This document shows positions 44,313 to 52,808 of a stretch of DNA of 64,000 nt, one piece after another. Numbering within the stretch: position 1 is the first letter of the stretch; each line of letters starts with the position of its first letter. Position numbers and translations under genes: made by a program. Under the pieces are notes generated by a model. That model had not been told where the DNA came from. It saw nothing but the letters and a program-made list of their open reading frames with translations, and searched no databases. Source of the stretch: Corynebacterium glaucum (GTDB lineage Bacteria > Actinomycetota > Actinomycetes > Mycobacteriales > Mycobacteriaceae); the NCBI RefSeq assembly GCF_002287505.1, contig NZ_CP019688.1, forward strand, positions 248,001 to 312,000. Reading direction: 5' to 3'.

Positions 44313-44339
44313 TCTTTATGAATCGGCGAATCATAAAGA
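44313..44339. promoter_or_regulatory. operator-like palindrome TCTTTATGA-N9-TCATAAAGA
   Basis: Perfect 9-bp arms between the divergent menE and AAA ATPase promoters, ending 2 bases before the -10 TATAAA of the latter. Another CTTTATG at 44304-44310 repeats the left arm. Placement suits repression of the ATPase gene and perhaps menE. Confidence 0.65.
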
Positions 44340-44341
44340 GG

Positions 44342-44347
44342 TATAAA
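44342..44347 (+). promoter_or_regulatory. -10 element TATAAA of AAA ATPase A, leaderless
   Basis: TATAAA, 6 bases, then ATG 44354. Confidence 0.5.
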
Positions 44348-44353
44348 AGACGC

Positions 44354-45451
44354 ATGCAGATGAGTCCCTACACGCCTGGTGAGGTGGCCGAAGAGGTGTA
44401 CGGGCGTGAGCCGATCCTCGAGGGGATTCGACGCGACCTTGCATTCATGACGGTTGAGCCGCGCTTTGCCGGACGGATCCGGGTGTTCGCGGGCCCACGT
44501 GGAGTGGGCAAGACGAGTTTGCTTCGCGCTGCGCAAGCAGATGCTGAGCGGGTGGGGCGGTTGGGCTTTCAGACGGTCTTTGTCACTGCCGGAGACGGGC
44601 CACTGTTGCTGTCTTTGATCGAATCGTTAAAAGAAGTGCAACTCGGGCCTGTGTCGTTCGGTGGTGAAGCCGGAGCGGCAGGGGCACCGGCTTCAAGCCA
44701 AGGAAGGCGCTTGCAACGGGTCTTGGTTGCCGCGGGTGAGGAAGCGCAATCTCGAAGTCACGGGTTGGTGATTCTGATTGATGAGATCCAAAGTGCTGAT
44801 CCGGAGGGTCTTAAAGCGCTGGCCTACGCATGGCAGCAGATGCAATCTGAGCACAGAGATTTACCGATGGCGGCGTATACCGCAGGTTTGAGCCACTCAC
44901 AGGACGTGATTACTGACGCAGTGAGTTTCGCGGAGCGGTTCAAATACCAGCACCTGCAAAATCTGTCCCGTCAGGATGCGGAGCAGGCACTGCGCTCACC
45001 CGCAGCGCAAAAAGGGGTTACGTGGAGCGAAGATGCGTTGGTGGCTGCGCTGGACCTCGCCGGAGGCTACCCGTTCTTTATTCAGGTTGTGGGGGACGAA
45101 ACCTGGCAAGCGGCGGGCCATCCAGGGCCCGGAACGCTTATCGAGCCGAAGCAAGTAGCAGGCGCGATCAGTGGGTTTGATGACACTCGGCAGTCCTTCT
45201 TCCGCGCGAGGTGGCAAAAAGCGACTCCTGCAGAGTCCCAGTTCCTCCGAGCGATGGCAGCGCACGGGGAAGGGCCAGTACGGCGCGGAGCCATTGCTGA
45301 TGAGATGGGCCGCAGCACCAACGACATCAGCATGGCACGACGGTCGCTGCTAGATAAAGGGCTCATCGACGCAACCAGTCACGGCTACCTCGAATTCACG
45401 GCTCCTGGGTTTGCGGAGTTTATCCGCGAAGAATCCTCCGATTCTCTATAA
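44354..45451 (+). CDS. AAA ATPase with C-terminal winged helix, paralogue A
   Basis: 365 residues. ATG 44354 aligns exactly with the paralogue at 49554 (both begin MQ-x-SPYTPG-x-V). AAA_16/STAND-like ATPase: Walker A AGPRGVGKTSLLR, Walker B VILIDEIQSADPEG, then GLSHSQDVITDAVSFAERF identical in both copies. The C-terminal winged helix (RGAIADEMGRSTNDISMARRSLLDKGLID) probably binds DNA. Such proteins may act as ATP-controlled regulators; autoregulation through the palindrome upstream is inferred. Seven bases separate it from the histidine kinase gene, so it likely belongs to the same transcription unit. Function unproven. Confidence 0.83.
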   Translation: MQMSPYTPGEVAEEVYGREPILEGIRRDLAFMTVEPRFAGRIRVFAGPRGVGKTSLLRAAQADAERVGRLGFQTVFVTAGDGPLLLSLIESLKEVQLGPVSFGGEAGAAGAPASSQGRRLQRVLVAAGEEAQSRSHGLVILIDEIQSADPEGLKALAYAWQQMQSEHRDLPMAAYTAGLSHSQDVITDAVSFAERFKYQHLQNLSRQDAEQALRSPAAQKGVTWSEDALVAALDLAGGYPFFIQVVGDETWQAAGHPGPGTLIEPKQVAGAISGFDDTRQSFFRARWQKATPAESQFLRAMAAHGEGPVRRGAIADEMGRSTNDISMARRSLLDKGLIDATSHGYLEFTAPGFAEFIREESSDSL

Positions 45452-45452
45452 A
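45447..45452 (+). promoter_or_regulatory. possible -10 TATAAA of the histidine kinase gene
   Basis: TATAAA overlaps the stop codon of ATPase A, 5 bases before GTG 45458. Confidence 0.3.
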
Positions 45453-45457
45453 TTGAC

Positions 45458-46588
45458 GTGCAGTTGAAATCCGGTGACCTCGTCCTCGCTGCGTTCGGCG
45501 CTGTTCTCGCCGCGTTGTACACCGTGGATGCCATCACCAAACCTGGCGACGCATCCGGCTGGGCGCAGGCGGCGCTTGCCTGGGGTTTTGTTGCTGCGCT
45601 GGCGATGTTGCGCACGAAACCCCTGTTTACCGCCGTGCTGCTCGTTGCCGGCAATGCCGCGTGGTCGGCGGTGTGGATGCTCGCACCGGTGAACATCGGC
45701 TACACGGTGTGGGTGGCTACGGTGCCGCTGGCAGTCTTCGTTGCCCGTCGCTTCCGCCGCGGCCCTGCGGTGGTCGCGGTGACGGTGGCGGCGCTCGCCT
45801 GGTCGGTGATCTCACCCTTCATGTGGACCTGGGACGAGCGCCTTGTACTGTTCTACCGCCACGGCTGGGACGCCGGACTCATGCTGGTCATGCACTGGGC
45901 GGTGGTTGCGGTGGCGTACCTGCTCGCCGCGAACCTTGCGGCGGAGGACGCTGCCGCAGAGGCAGCGCGCCAGCGGGAGGCGAAGGCTCGCGAAGAACGC
46001 CTGCTCATGGTCCGCGAGGAGGAACGCCTTGCCATCGCCCGCGAGATCCACGATCTGCTCGGCCACACGCTCACCTTGATCAAGGTGCAGGCGAACGCGG
46101 GGCTTACAGCGAATCAGGAGCGCGAATCGCTCGAGCAGATTCGCGCCGTCGCCTCCGAAGCGCTCGGCGACATCCGCATGCTGGTGCGGGGTTTGCGCGG
46201 GGACAACCCCGACTTCGCACCGACCGCGGGCATCGCGGAACTTCCGGCCACCCTGCAACGCTTCCGCGAGGCAGGGGTGCAGGTGGAGTACCAGGCGCCT
46301 CAGCACGTCCAGGTGCCCGCGGTGACCGGCTTGGCCGCCAACCGCATCGTCACCGAAGCCGTCACTAACGCCGCGCGCCACCAGGTGAATCCGCAGGTGC
46401 GCGTCACGCTCACCCCGCTCGACGAGGCGCTCGAAGCTACGGTCACTTCCCAGGGGGCCATCGCCCCGCGGACCGGAGCGGGCATCGGGCTCGAGGGCTT
46501 GCGCGAGCGGGCCGCAAGCACCGGCGGCACCCTCGAGGTGGTACAACAAGGCGACACCTTCACCGTCCGAGCAGTCCTGGGGGTTTAA
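45458..46588 (+). CDS. NarL-type sensor histidine kinase
   Basis: 376 residues. About five N-terminal spans (residues 8-165) with hardly any extracellular loop, an intramembrane-sensing layout. Coiled linker, then HisKA_3 with His198 in LAIAREIHDLLGHTLTLIKV and HATPase_c with NRIVTEAVTNAARH and GAGIGLEGLRERA. Paired with the LuxR-type regulator gene that starts one base after its stop, and with an ABC exporter further down: the order kinase-regulator-ABC suggests a peptide or antibiotic stress response, as in known LiaSR/DesKR-like modules (inference). Confidence 0.9.
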   Translation: MQLKSGDLVLAAFGAVLAALYTVDAITKPGDASGWAQAALAWGFVAALAMLRTKPLFTAVLLVAGNAAWSAVWMLAPVNIGYTVWVATVPLAVFVARRFRRGPAVVAVTVAALAWSVISPFMWTWDERLVLFYRHGWDAGLMLVMHWAVVAVAYLLAANLAAEDAAAEAARQREAKAREERLLMVREEERLAIAREIHDLLGHTLTLIKVQANAGLTANQERESLEQIRAVASEALGDIRMLVRGLRGDNPDFAPTAGIAELPATLQRFREAGVQVEYQAPQHVQVPAVTGLAANRIVTEAVTNAARHQVNPQVRVTLTPLDEALEATVTSQGAIAPRTGAGIGLEGLRERAASTGGTLEVVQQGDTFTVRAVLGV

Positions 46589-46589
46589 G

Positions 46590-47240
46590 TTGCGCATTTT
46601 GCTTGCCGACGATCAACCGCTCCTGCTTTCAGCCCTCGCCACAGTCCTCGGAGCGCAGCCGGACATCGACGTTGTCGCCACCGCCCAGAACGGTGCCGAA
46701 GCGGTGGAGCAGGCACGCGAATTCACAATCGACGTCGCCGTGCTGGATATCCGCATGCCGGTGATGGACGGCATCGCGGCCGCGAAGGCGATCATGCCGC
46801 TCGGGCCCAAAGTCATCATGCTCACCACGTTTGACGACGACGCCTTGGTCCAAGCCTCCATCGAAGCGGGCGTGCACGGGTTCTTACTCAAAGACGCGGA
46901 TCCAGATGTGCTCGCAGACGCGGTGCGCACTGTAGCCCGCGGTGAATCCGTGCTGGCCAGCGGGGTGACGGGGAAGGTTTTGGAGTGGGTGCGTGGCGGC
47001 GTCGATAAGCACAATGTCCTTTCTGACTTCGAGCGGCAGGGCCTCGGGCTGCTGACCGGGCGCGAGCTGGAGGTGCTGGCGGAGCTCGGTGCGGGGGCGA
47101 CGAACGCGGAGATTGCGCAGGCGCTGTTCATTGCGGAGACGACGGTGAAGACGCACGTGTCGAGCCTGCTGGCGAAGCTTGGGGCGCGCGACCGGATTGC
47201 GCTGGTGCTGATTGCGCAGCGCGCCGGGATTTCCTCCTAG
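46590..47240 (+). CDS. LuxR/NarL-family response regulator
   Basis: 216 residues from TTG 46590. Receiver: D7/D8, phospho-acceptor D53 in VAVLDIRMPVMDG, T in IIMLTTFDD and Lys in GFLLKDADPD. C-terminal LuxR HTH: LTGRELEVLAELGAGATNAEIAQALFIAETTVKTHVSSLLAKLG. An insert near 133-145 (RGGVDKHNVLSDFER) carries an iterated 11-mer in the VDK reading. Likely controls the ABC genes just downstream. Confidence 0.93.
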   Translation: MRILLADDQPLLLSALATVLGAQPDIDVVATAQNGAEAVEQAREFTIDVAVLDIRMPVMDGIAAAKAIMPLGPKVIMLTTFDDDALVQASIEAGVHGFLLKDADPDVLADAVRTVARGESVLASGVTGKVLEWVRGGVDKHNVLSDFERQGLGLLTGRELEVLAELGAGATNAEIAQALFIAETTVKTHVSSLLAKLGARDRIALVLIAQRAGISS

Positions 47241-47305
47241 GGGAGGAACCGGTTTCGTCCCTGGGTCGGATCTGTTCGCGACGGGTGGTCGCGACGATGT
47301 GGGGC

Positions 47306-48058
47306 ATGGAACTTCGACCATCCCAACTCGCCTGCGAGGGCGTCTCCGTCGCGTTCGGCGCGCAGCAAGTACTACACGACGTTTCCCTGGCCACCATCCC
47401 CGGGCACGTGCATGCGCTGCTCGGGCCGAACGGTGCGGGCAAATCGACGCTGATGTCGGTGCTGCTCGGGCTGCTGAAACCCGACGCGGGGACCGTGACG
47501 CTGATGGGGGAGCCGTTTCGGCGCGAGCGGCTGCGGCATGTGGGCGCGTCGATTAACGACCCTGCGTTTTACGGGCACTTAAGTGCGCGCAAAAACCTTC
47601 GGGTGCATACGACGCTGTTGGGCTTGCCGGATTCGGAGGCCGATCGCGTGCTGGAGCTCGTGGGGCTGGGCGGCGCTGGGAAGAAGAAGGCGTCGACGTT
47701 TTCCACCGGCATGAAGGGCCGGCTTGCGCTCGCGCAGGCGCTGATTGGCGAGCCCGACGTGCTGGTGTTGGACGAGCCACAAAACGGCCTCGACCCGGAG
47801 GGCATCGCGCACCTGCGCACGTATCTGCGTGAGTACGCGCGCGCCGGGCGCACGGTGCTGGTGAGTTCGCACCAGCTCGGTGAGGTCTTGCACCTTGCCG
47901 ACGACGCCACCGTGATCGCCGGTGGCGGCGTGCGATTCGCCGGGGAGCTTGCTGCGCTGGGGCCGAACCTGGAGGAGTCTTTCTTCCGGCTCACCACGGG
48001 GCAGGCTGGGCAAGCTGTGCAGGGCGGCCAGGCCGAGCAGGGTGGTGAGGCGCGGTGA
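47306..48058 (+). CDS. ABC transporter ATP-binding protein
   Basis: 250 residues from ATG 47306. Walker A LLGPNGAGKSTLMSVLLG, Q-loop region, signature FSTGMKGRLALAQALIG (the common exporter variant of LSGGQ), Walker B VLVLDEPQNGLDPEG and H-loop VLVSSHQLGEVLHLAD. The C-terminal 20 residues are a Gly/Gln/Ala repeat (GQAGQAVQGGQAEQGGEA). Pairs with the membrane protein that overlaps by 4 bases. NatA/BcrA-type exporter subfamily; substrate unknown. Confidence 0.93.
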   Translation: MELRPSQLACEGVSVAFGAQQVLHDVSLATIPGHVHALLGPNGAGKSTLMSVLLGLLKPDAGTVTLMGEPFRRERLRHVGASINDPAFYGHLSARKNLRVHTTLLGLPDSEADRVLELVGLGGAGKKKASTFSTGMKGRLALAQALIGEPDVLVLDEPQNGLDPEGIAHLRTYLREYARAGRTVLVSSHQLGEVLHLADDATVIAGGGVRFAGELAALGPNLEESFFRLTTGQAGQAVQGGQAEQGGEAR

Positions 48059-49500
48059 CGGACACTAAGCAATATGTGCGAGCCGAGTGGATCAGGGCGC
48101 GCGGATCGACGCTGTGGTGGTTGGCGTTCGCGGGACTTCTGCTCGGGTGCGTGTTCACCGTCTTCGGGATGGGCTTCCAAGTGGAGACAGCGAGCGACCT
48201 GATGAACTGGCACGGGTTGCTGATCACCGGCATGGCAGCGCCGCTGGCTGCGTTGTTCGCGGGTTCGGCTGAAGCGCGGGAGCGCACGGCCCGCTCCGGC
48301 GGCACCGCGTGGCGCCCGGTGTCTGCGCGGGCGACGCGCGCCGTTCGTCTGCTCATCGTTTGGGCAGCACTCGCGGTGTTCTACCTGCTCGTCTTCGGCG
48401 TGACGTGGGTGGTGGCACTACTGCTCGGCTACGAGGGTTCGTCCCAGGTTGCGCTCGCCGGCCTCTTCGCCTGGGTTGGGGCGCTCGGCGCGGCCGGGCT
48501 GGCCGCCGGTGTGAGCCGCCGCATCGGGGTGCTACCGACCATCGGCATCGCCGCAGTGTGCAACCTGGGTCTGGGATTCTTCGTCGACCGTGACTGGTGG
48601 TGGTTCAACCCGGCCGCGTGGCCGCTGCGGTTAGTGCTGCCGGCGATGGGCAAACAGTTCAACTTGCTGCCGCTTGAACCGGGCTCGCCCATGTACGGGG
48701 AGTCGCCGCTGCCAGCGCTTGGGCTCTGCCTCCTCCTCGCCGCGGCTGGGTTTGCCTGCGCGGTGCTTATGGAACCGCGCACGGTGCGCCTGCGCCGCAA
48801 ACCCGAGACCCACCAGGTGAGCGCCCCAAAAGCAACTGGCCCCGCAGTCGCGCGTCCCACCCATGTGGGATTCGGCGCGGCGCTGCGCGGCATCCATCGC
48901 GCCGCGCTCACACCAGCTCTCGTTGCCGCGCTCGCGCTCACCGTGCTGGTCATGGTGTTTGCCATTCGCTACCCAGCGGAGGTGCGCCACGCACTGGACA
49001 GCTATGCGCTCCTGCCGGTCGGTGCCGGGGTGCTGCCCACGCTCATTTGGCCCCGTCTGCGCCCCGCCTGGGCGTTGATGCAGATTGAGCACCCAATGAC
49101 CCTCACCGCGCTGCGAACTTGGGTGCTTGCGGTGGTGGCACTCGTGGCAGCAGCCGCAGCGGCCACCGGCGGGGGAGCACCCGATGACGAGGCGCGCCGG
49201 TTCGTGCTCGCCGTGCTGACCACGGGTGCGCTTGCGCTGTTCGCGCTGATCGTCACCGCGCGCTTCGGTGTTGCCTGGGCGCTGGCGGCCACGATCGTGT
49301 GGACGATCTTCTCGGTGACCATCGGCGGCGATGTCCTCGCTTCCACGCCGCTGTGGATCCTTGCGGTGCCAGCGTGGCCGGAGGTCGCCGACACCACCGT
49401 CCGCTTCGCCATCGCATTCATCGCCGGGGTGGTGTTGCTCGCCGCGGCGTGGGCGGGAGCGGGGAGGGCGCTAAAGGGCATCGCACCTCTCCGTCGATAA
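48055..49500 (+). CDS. ABC transporter membrane protein
   Basis: 481 residues with about twelve spans in two halves (1-240 and 270-480) separated by a basic loop (MEPRTVRLRRKPETHQ near 240). This ABC-2-like layout is that of a fused double permease; it is partner of the ATPase whose stop it overlaps. The second half is Ala-rich. The stop codon lies inside a copy of the iterated 11-mer (49492-49502). Substrate unknown; regulated presumably by the two-component pair upstream. Confidence 0.85.
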   Translation: MTDTKQYVRAEWIRARGSTLWWLAFAGLLLGCVFTVFGMGFQVETASDLMNWHGLLITGMAAPLAALFAGSAEARERTARSGGTAWRPVSARATRAVRLLIVWAALAVFYLLVFGVTWVVALLLGYEGSSQVALAGLFAWVGALGAAGLAAGVSRRIGVLPTIGIAAVCNLGLGFFVDRDWWWFNPAAWPLRLVLPAMGKQFNLLPLEPGSPMYGESPLPALGLCLLLAAAGFACAVLMEPRTVRLRRKPETHQVSAPKATGPAVARPTHVGFGAALRGIHRAALTPALVAALALTVLVMVFAIRYPAEVRHALDSYALLPVGAGVLPTLIWPRLRPAWALMQIEHPMTLTALRTWVLAVVALVAAAAAATGGGAPDDEARRFVLAVLTTGALALFALIVTARFGVAWALAATIVWTIFSVTIGGDVLASTPLWILAVPAWPEVADTTVRFAIAFIAGVVLLAAAWAGAGRALKGIAPLRR

Positions 49501-49502
49501 GC
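49492..49502 (-). repeat. iterated 11-mer (CGTCGATAAGC on +) spanning a stop codon
   Basis: The TAA of the motif is the stop codon of the ABC membrane protein gene, and two bases lie outside the coding sequence. The motif is therefore retained although it is not read as amino acids throughout. Confidence 0.7.
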
Positions 49503-49508
49503 AAACAG

Positions 49509-49549
49509 CCCTTTGTATACATTGGGCAAATATAAACTGCTATAAAGGG
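49509..49549. promoter_or_regulatory. imperfect palindrome over the promoter of AAA ATPase B
   Basis: CCCTTTGTATA (49509-49519) faces TATAAAGGG (49541-49549); arms match with a one-base bulge. The right arm contains the -10 TATAAA. Comparable in position to the palindrome upstream of ATPase A. Confidence 0.55.
49541..49546 (+). promoter_or_regulatory. -10 element TATAAA of AAA ATPase B, leaderless
   Basis: TATAAA, 7 bases, then ATG 49554. Confidence 0.5.
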
Positions 49550-49553
49550 TGGC

Positions 49554-50705
49554 ATGCAGCGCAGCCCATACACCCCCGGCAGTGTCGCACCCGTGGTCTA
49601 CGGGCGCGAGGCACTGCTTCGCGATGCCCGCCGCGACCTGGCCTTCATGAAAGAATTCCCTGAGCTCAAAGGCCGGTTGGAGATTTTCGTCGGCTCGCGC
49701 GGGGTGGGCAAGACCAGCCTGCTGCGCACGATTGAGAACGACGCGCGCAGCCTCGGGTTCGCTTCGTGCTGGATCACCGCCGGCGACGGCCCGTTTATCG
49801 GCGCGCTCGTAGAAGCGTTGGACACGCTCTCGCGCGACTGGCAAGACACCGCGCGCGAGGAGCTCGCCAACATCCTGCGCAACCTCTCGGTCACCGTCGC
49901 CGGGGTCAAAGTCACCAGCGACGCCGACGCGCCGACGGTCGAGATGAGCAGCCTCGGGCGCGTCGTGCAGCAAGCACTCCAGGAAGCAGCAGAAGGTGCA
50001 GGTGATCCAGGGCTAGTCTTGCTTGTCGACGAAATCCAGGCCGCCGATGCCAACGGCCTGCGCGCTTTAGCTTATGCGTGGCAGCACCTGCAATCCGAGG
50101 CCCCTGGTCTGCCATTGATGACGTTCTGCGCCGGCCTGACCCACAGCCAGGATGTGATCACGGACGCGGTGAGCTTTGCCGAGCGCTTCCGATACCGGCA
50201 GCTGGAGAACCTCGACCCGGAATCCTCGCGGGCTGCACTGGAGGAGCCGGCGCTGGCGCGCGGCGTGCATTGGACGCCGGAGGCGCTGGACAAGGCGTTG
50301 GCGCTTGCGGCGGGATACCCCTACTTTTTGCAGGTGATTGGCGACGAAGCATGGAAAGCCGCCGGCTACCCCGACGCCGGCGAGGTGATCGGCGGCTCGC
50401 ACGTGTCGGAAGCGAACAGCCAGTTCCGCGAGGTGCAGCGCATCTTCTTCCGCTCCCGCTGGATGAAGGCCACCCCGTTAGAGCAGGAATTCATGAGCGC
50501 GATGGCCGCCGACGGGGGATCGCCCGCGCGACGCGGCGAGATCGCGGAGCGCATGGGGCGCACCACTCAGTCGATCTCGATGGTGCGCCGCTCGCTCATG
50601 GACAAAGGGCTTATCGACGCCCCGGCTCACGGCTATGTCGAGTTCACCGCGCCCGGTTTTGCGGAGTTCGTGCGCCGCGAAGGTGACCCGTCCGAGGAGC
50701 GCTGA
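49554..50705 (+). CDS. AAA ATPase with C-terminal winged helix, paralogue B
   Basis: 383 residues, paralogue of the gene at 44354 along the whole length. Walker A VGSRGVGKTSLLRT, Walker B LVLLVDEIQAADANG, shared GLTHSQDVITDAVSFAERF, and winged helix RGEIAERMGRTTQSISMVRRSLMDKGLIDAPAHGYVEFTAPGFAEF. It differs by a longer linker near residues 105-135. The two paralogues bracket the two-component/ABC genes, so a segmental duplication is likely. Two iterated 11-mers lie within. Followed by a secreted protein gene. Function unproven. Confidence 0.83.
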   Translation: MQRSPYTPGSVAPVVYGREALLRDARRDLAFMKEFPELKGRLEIFVGSRGVGKTSLLRTIENDARSLGFASCWITAGDGPFIGALVEALDTLSRDWQDTAREELANILRNLSVTVAGVKVTSDADAPTVEMSSLGRVVQQALQEAAEGAGDPGLVLLVDEIQAADANGLRALAYAWQHLQSEAPGLPLMTFCAGLTHSQDVITDAVSFAERFRYRQLENLDPESSRAALEEPALARGVHWTPEALDKALALAAGYPYFLQVIGDEAWKAAGYPDAGEVIGGSHVSEANSQFREVQRIFFRSRWMKATPLEQEFMSAMAADGGSPARRGEIAERMGRTTQSISMVRRSLMDKGLIDAPAHGYVEFTAPGFAEFVRREGDPSEER

Positions 50706-50805
50706 ACCGATCCAGGACGCTGCGCGGCGAAACAGCTGGGGTGATTGTGACGATACTAGGGGTGATTCCACAGTTTTGACCTATCGCAGCCTTAGGAGTC
50801 CTCCG

Positions 50806-51711
50806 ATGAAGAAAGTGATCGCTCCTGCGGTCGCCGTCGCCGCCACTCTTGCCCTTGTCACCCCCGCATCCGCTGCAACCCTCACTCCCGAAACCGATCA
50901 AAACGGCGGCCTGCAATGTCGCATCACCCTCACCGAGCCGGAACGCGTTGGTGCGCAGAAAGCTGAGGCGGTGGCCAAGACGCTCACGTTGGCAGGGCAC
51001 GAGGTTGCCCGTGCTGAGGCGCTGGAGGCCGCATACCCGGGTGCGAAGGCGCACGGTGACGCGTACGTCGACGACCCGAACGTGCGCCAGTTCCTCAACG
51101 ACGACCGCACACTCGCGCTCGGCCAGGCCAGCGGCAGCAAGTCCACGCCGGAGACACTCGCAGGCAAGGACCGTGCACGCGAAGCAGCAAAGGCAAAGCT
51201 CGTCTCAGTGGGTATGCATCCGACGACGGCGGACAACTACCTCGACAGCAAGCAGGGCACGCAAATCCAGGACCAGGCCTACCTGAAGCAGATGCCGCTT
51301 TCGGCGCAGTACGTCATCGGCATCGACCGCGGCTACCTGCGCCACAGCAAGCGCGACGGCGTGGTAGTGGGCAACACCGGTGAAACCGTGGCGCGCGGAC
51401 TGCCGATCGATGAGCCGCAGCGCACCGCGTTCGTCTTCAACTTCAACAACACCTACTACGGGCGCGCGATCAACGAGCTTGAGCGAAGCTACGCCGACCA
51501 GCTCACCACCGCGCCCAGCGAGTGCCACAAGGGGTTGGGCGAGCTCTACTTCCCGGCTGACTTCGTCGTGCCCGAGCCGGAAACCACTCAGCCTGCACCG
51601 CCGAAGCACCCGGTGCTCGCGATGTTCGAAACCTGGTTCAAGGCACTCGGCTCGTTCATTGAGTCGCTGATTCCGGGTGCCAAGCTCCCAGTGACGCTCA
51701 GCTCCAGCTAG
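50806..51711 (+). CDS. secreted protein of unknown function
   Basis: 301 residues from ATG 50806, with TTAGGAG upstream. Signal peptide VIAPAVAVAATLALVTPASA. The mature part is polar, helical-looking in 30-170, then IGIDRGYLRHSKR and FVFNFNNTYYGRAINELERSYADQLT; only two Cys (CRITL, SECHKG), probably one disulfide. C-terminus PVLAMFETWFKALGSFIESLIPG is amphipathic. No known domain recognised. Its stop overlaps the convergent menB stop (CTAG). Confidence 0.78.
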   Translation: MKKVIAPAVAVAATLALVTPASAATLTPETDQNGGLQCRITLTEPERVGAQKAEAVAKTLTLAGHEVARAEALEAAYPGAKAHGDAYVDDPNVRQFLNDDRTLALGQASGSKSTPETLAGKDRAREAAKAKLVSVGMHPTTADNYLDSKQGTQIQDQAYLKQMPLSAQYVIGIDRGYLRHSKRDGVVVGNTGETVARGLPIDEPQRTAFVFNFNNTYYGRAINELERSYADQLTTAPSECHKGLGELYFPADFVVPEPETTQPAPPKHPVLAMFETWFKALGSFIESLIPGAKLPVTLSSS

Positions 51712-52652
51712 TAGTAGTACGGGAACTGATCCCAGTTCGGGGGCCGCTTCTCCAGGAAGGAGTCGCGGCCCTCGACTGCTTCGTCCGTCATGTATGCCAG
51801 GCGGGTGGCTTCGCCGGCGAAGACTTGCTGGCCCACGAGGCCGTCGTCAAGCAAATTGAAAGCGAACTTGAGCATGCGCTGGGCGGTGGGGGACTTGGTG
51901 TTGATCTCGCGGGCGGCCTGGATGGCTTCCGCTTCGAGTTCGCCGTGATCCGCGACGATATTCACAGCGCCCATGCGCTGCATGTCTTCGGCGGTGTAGG
52001 TGCGGCCGAGGAAGAAGATTTCGCGCGCGAACTTCTGGCCGACCATCTTGGCCAGGTAGGCGGAGCCGTAGCCGGCGTCGAAGGAGCCGACGTCGGCATC
52101 CGTCTGCTTGAAGCGGGCCTCCTGGCGCGAGGCGATAGTCATGTCGCACACCACGTGCAGGGAGTGCCCGCCGCCGGCTGCCCAGCCGTTGACCACGGCG
52201 ATGACCACCTTCGGCATGGTGCGGATCAGGCGCTGCACTTCGAGGATGTGCAGGCGCCCGCCCTCGGCCTTCACGCGGGCTTCGTCAACCGTCTCTGCGG
52301 TCTCACCGCCAGCGTACTGGTAGCCGGAGCGCCCGCGAATGCGCTGGTCGCCGCCGGAGCAAAACGCCCAGCCGCCGTCCTTCTTGCTCGGGCCGTTGCC
52401 GGTGAGCAGGACAGTGCCTATCGACGGGTCGCGCCGGGCGTGGTCGAGCGCCTGGTAGAGCTCGTCGACGGTGTGGGGGCGAAACGCGTTGCGCACCTCG
52501 GGGCGGTCAAACGCGATGCGGACGATGCCGTCGGCGCGGGTCTCGCCTACGTGGCGGTGGTAGGTGATGTCCGTGAAGTCGAACCCCTCGACGCTGCGCC
52601 ACTGGGAGGCGTCGAAGGGCTGCGCGGTGGAGTACTGCTGCTGCTCGCTCAT
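51708..52652 (-). CDS. menB: 1,4-dihydroxy-2-naphthoyl-CoA synthase
   Basis: 314 residues from ATG 52652. Crotonase-fold enzyme closing the second ring in menaquinone synthesis. FDRPEVRNAFRPHTVDELYQAL, WAFCSGGDQRIRGRSGYQY, VVNGWAAGGGHSLHVVCDMTIAS and GSFDAGYGSAYLAKMVGQKFAREIF cover the oxyanion hole and active-site Tyr/Asp/Ser. ATG 52652 fits both the family N-terminus and the -10 box. Length is typical of the actinobacterial form. Confidence 0.96.
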   Translation of the reverse strand: MSEQQQYSTAQPFDASQWRSVEGFDFTDITYHRHVGETRADGIVRIAFDRPEVRNAFRPHTVDELYQALDHARRDPSIGTVLLTGNGPSKKDGGWAFCSGGDQRIRGRSGYQYAGGETAETVDEARVKAEGGRLHILEVQRLIRTMPKVVIAVVNGWAAGGGHSLHVVCDMTIASRQEARFKQTDADVGSFDAGYGSAYLAKMVGQKFAREIFFLGRTYTAEDMQRMGAVNIVADHGELEAEAIQAAREINTKSPTAQRMLKFAFNLLDDGLVGQQVFAGEATRLAYMTDEAVEGRDSFLEKRPPNWDQFPYYY

Positions 52653-52660
52653 GCAGACCG

Positions 52661-52666
52661 ATGGTA
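52661..52666 (-). promoter_or_regulatory. -10 element TACCAT of menB, leaderless
   Basis: Minus strand TACCAT, 8 bases, ATG 52652. The repeated 15-mers begin 5 bases further upstream. Confidence 0.45.
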
Positions 52667-52671
52667 GTGGC

Positions 52672-52701
52672 GTTGTAGACCTCAACGTTGTAGACCTCAA
52701 G
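52672..52701 (-). repeat. two tandem 15-mers upstream of menB
   Basis: GTTGTAGACCTCAAC (52672-52686) is followed directly by GTTGTAGACCTCAAG (52687-52701). They lie just behind the menB -10, where an activator or repressor would bind. Confidence 0.75.
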
Positions 52702-52755
52702 CAAAGCGCCGAGGTAAAAGCCCAGGTGGGGTGTGACTGGTGTGGCGCCAAAACT

Positions 52756-52770
52756 GTTGAGGTCTACAAC
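52756..52770 (+). repeat. inverted third copy of the menB-upstream 15-mer
   Basis: GTTGAGGTCTACAAC is the exact reverse complement of the first tandem copy, 54 bases away. Between the copies I see no gene. Confidence 0.75.
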
Positions 52771-52808
52771 GTCAACCGGCGAATGGGATCCAGCGGCGCA
52801 CGCGAGGC

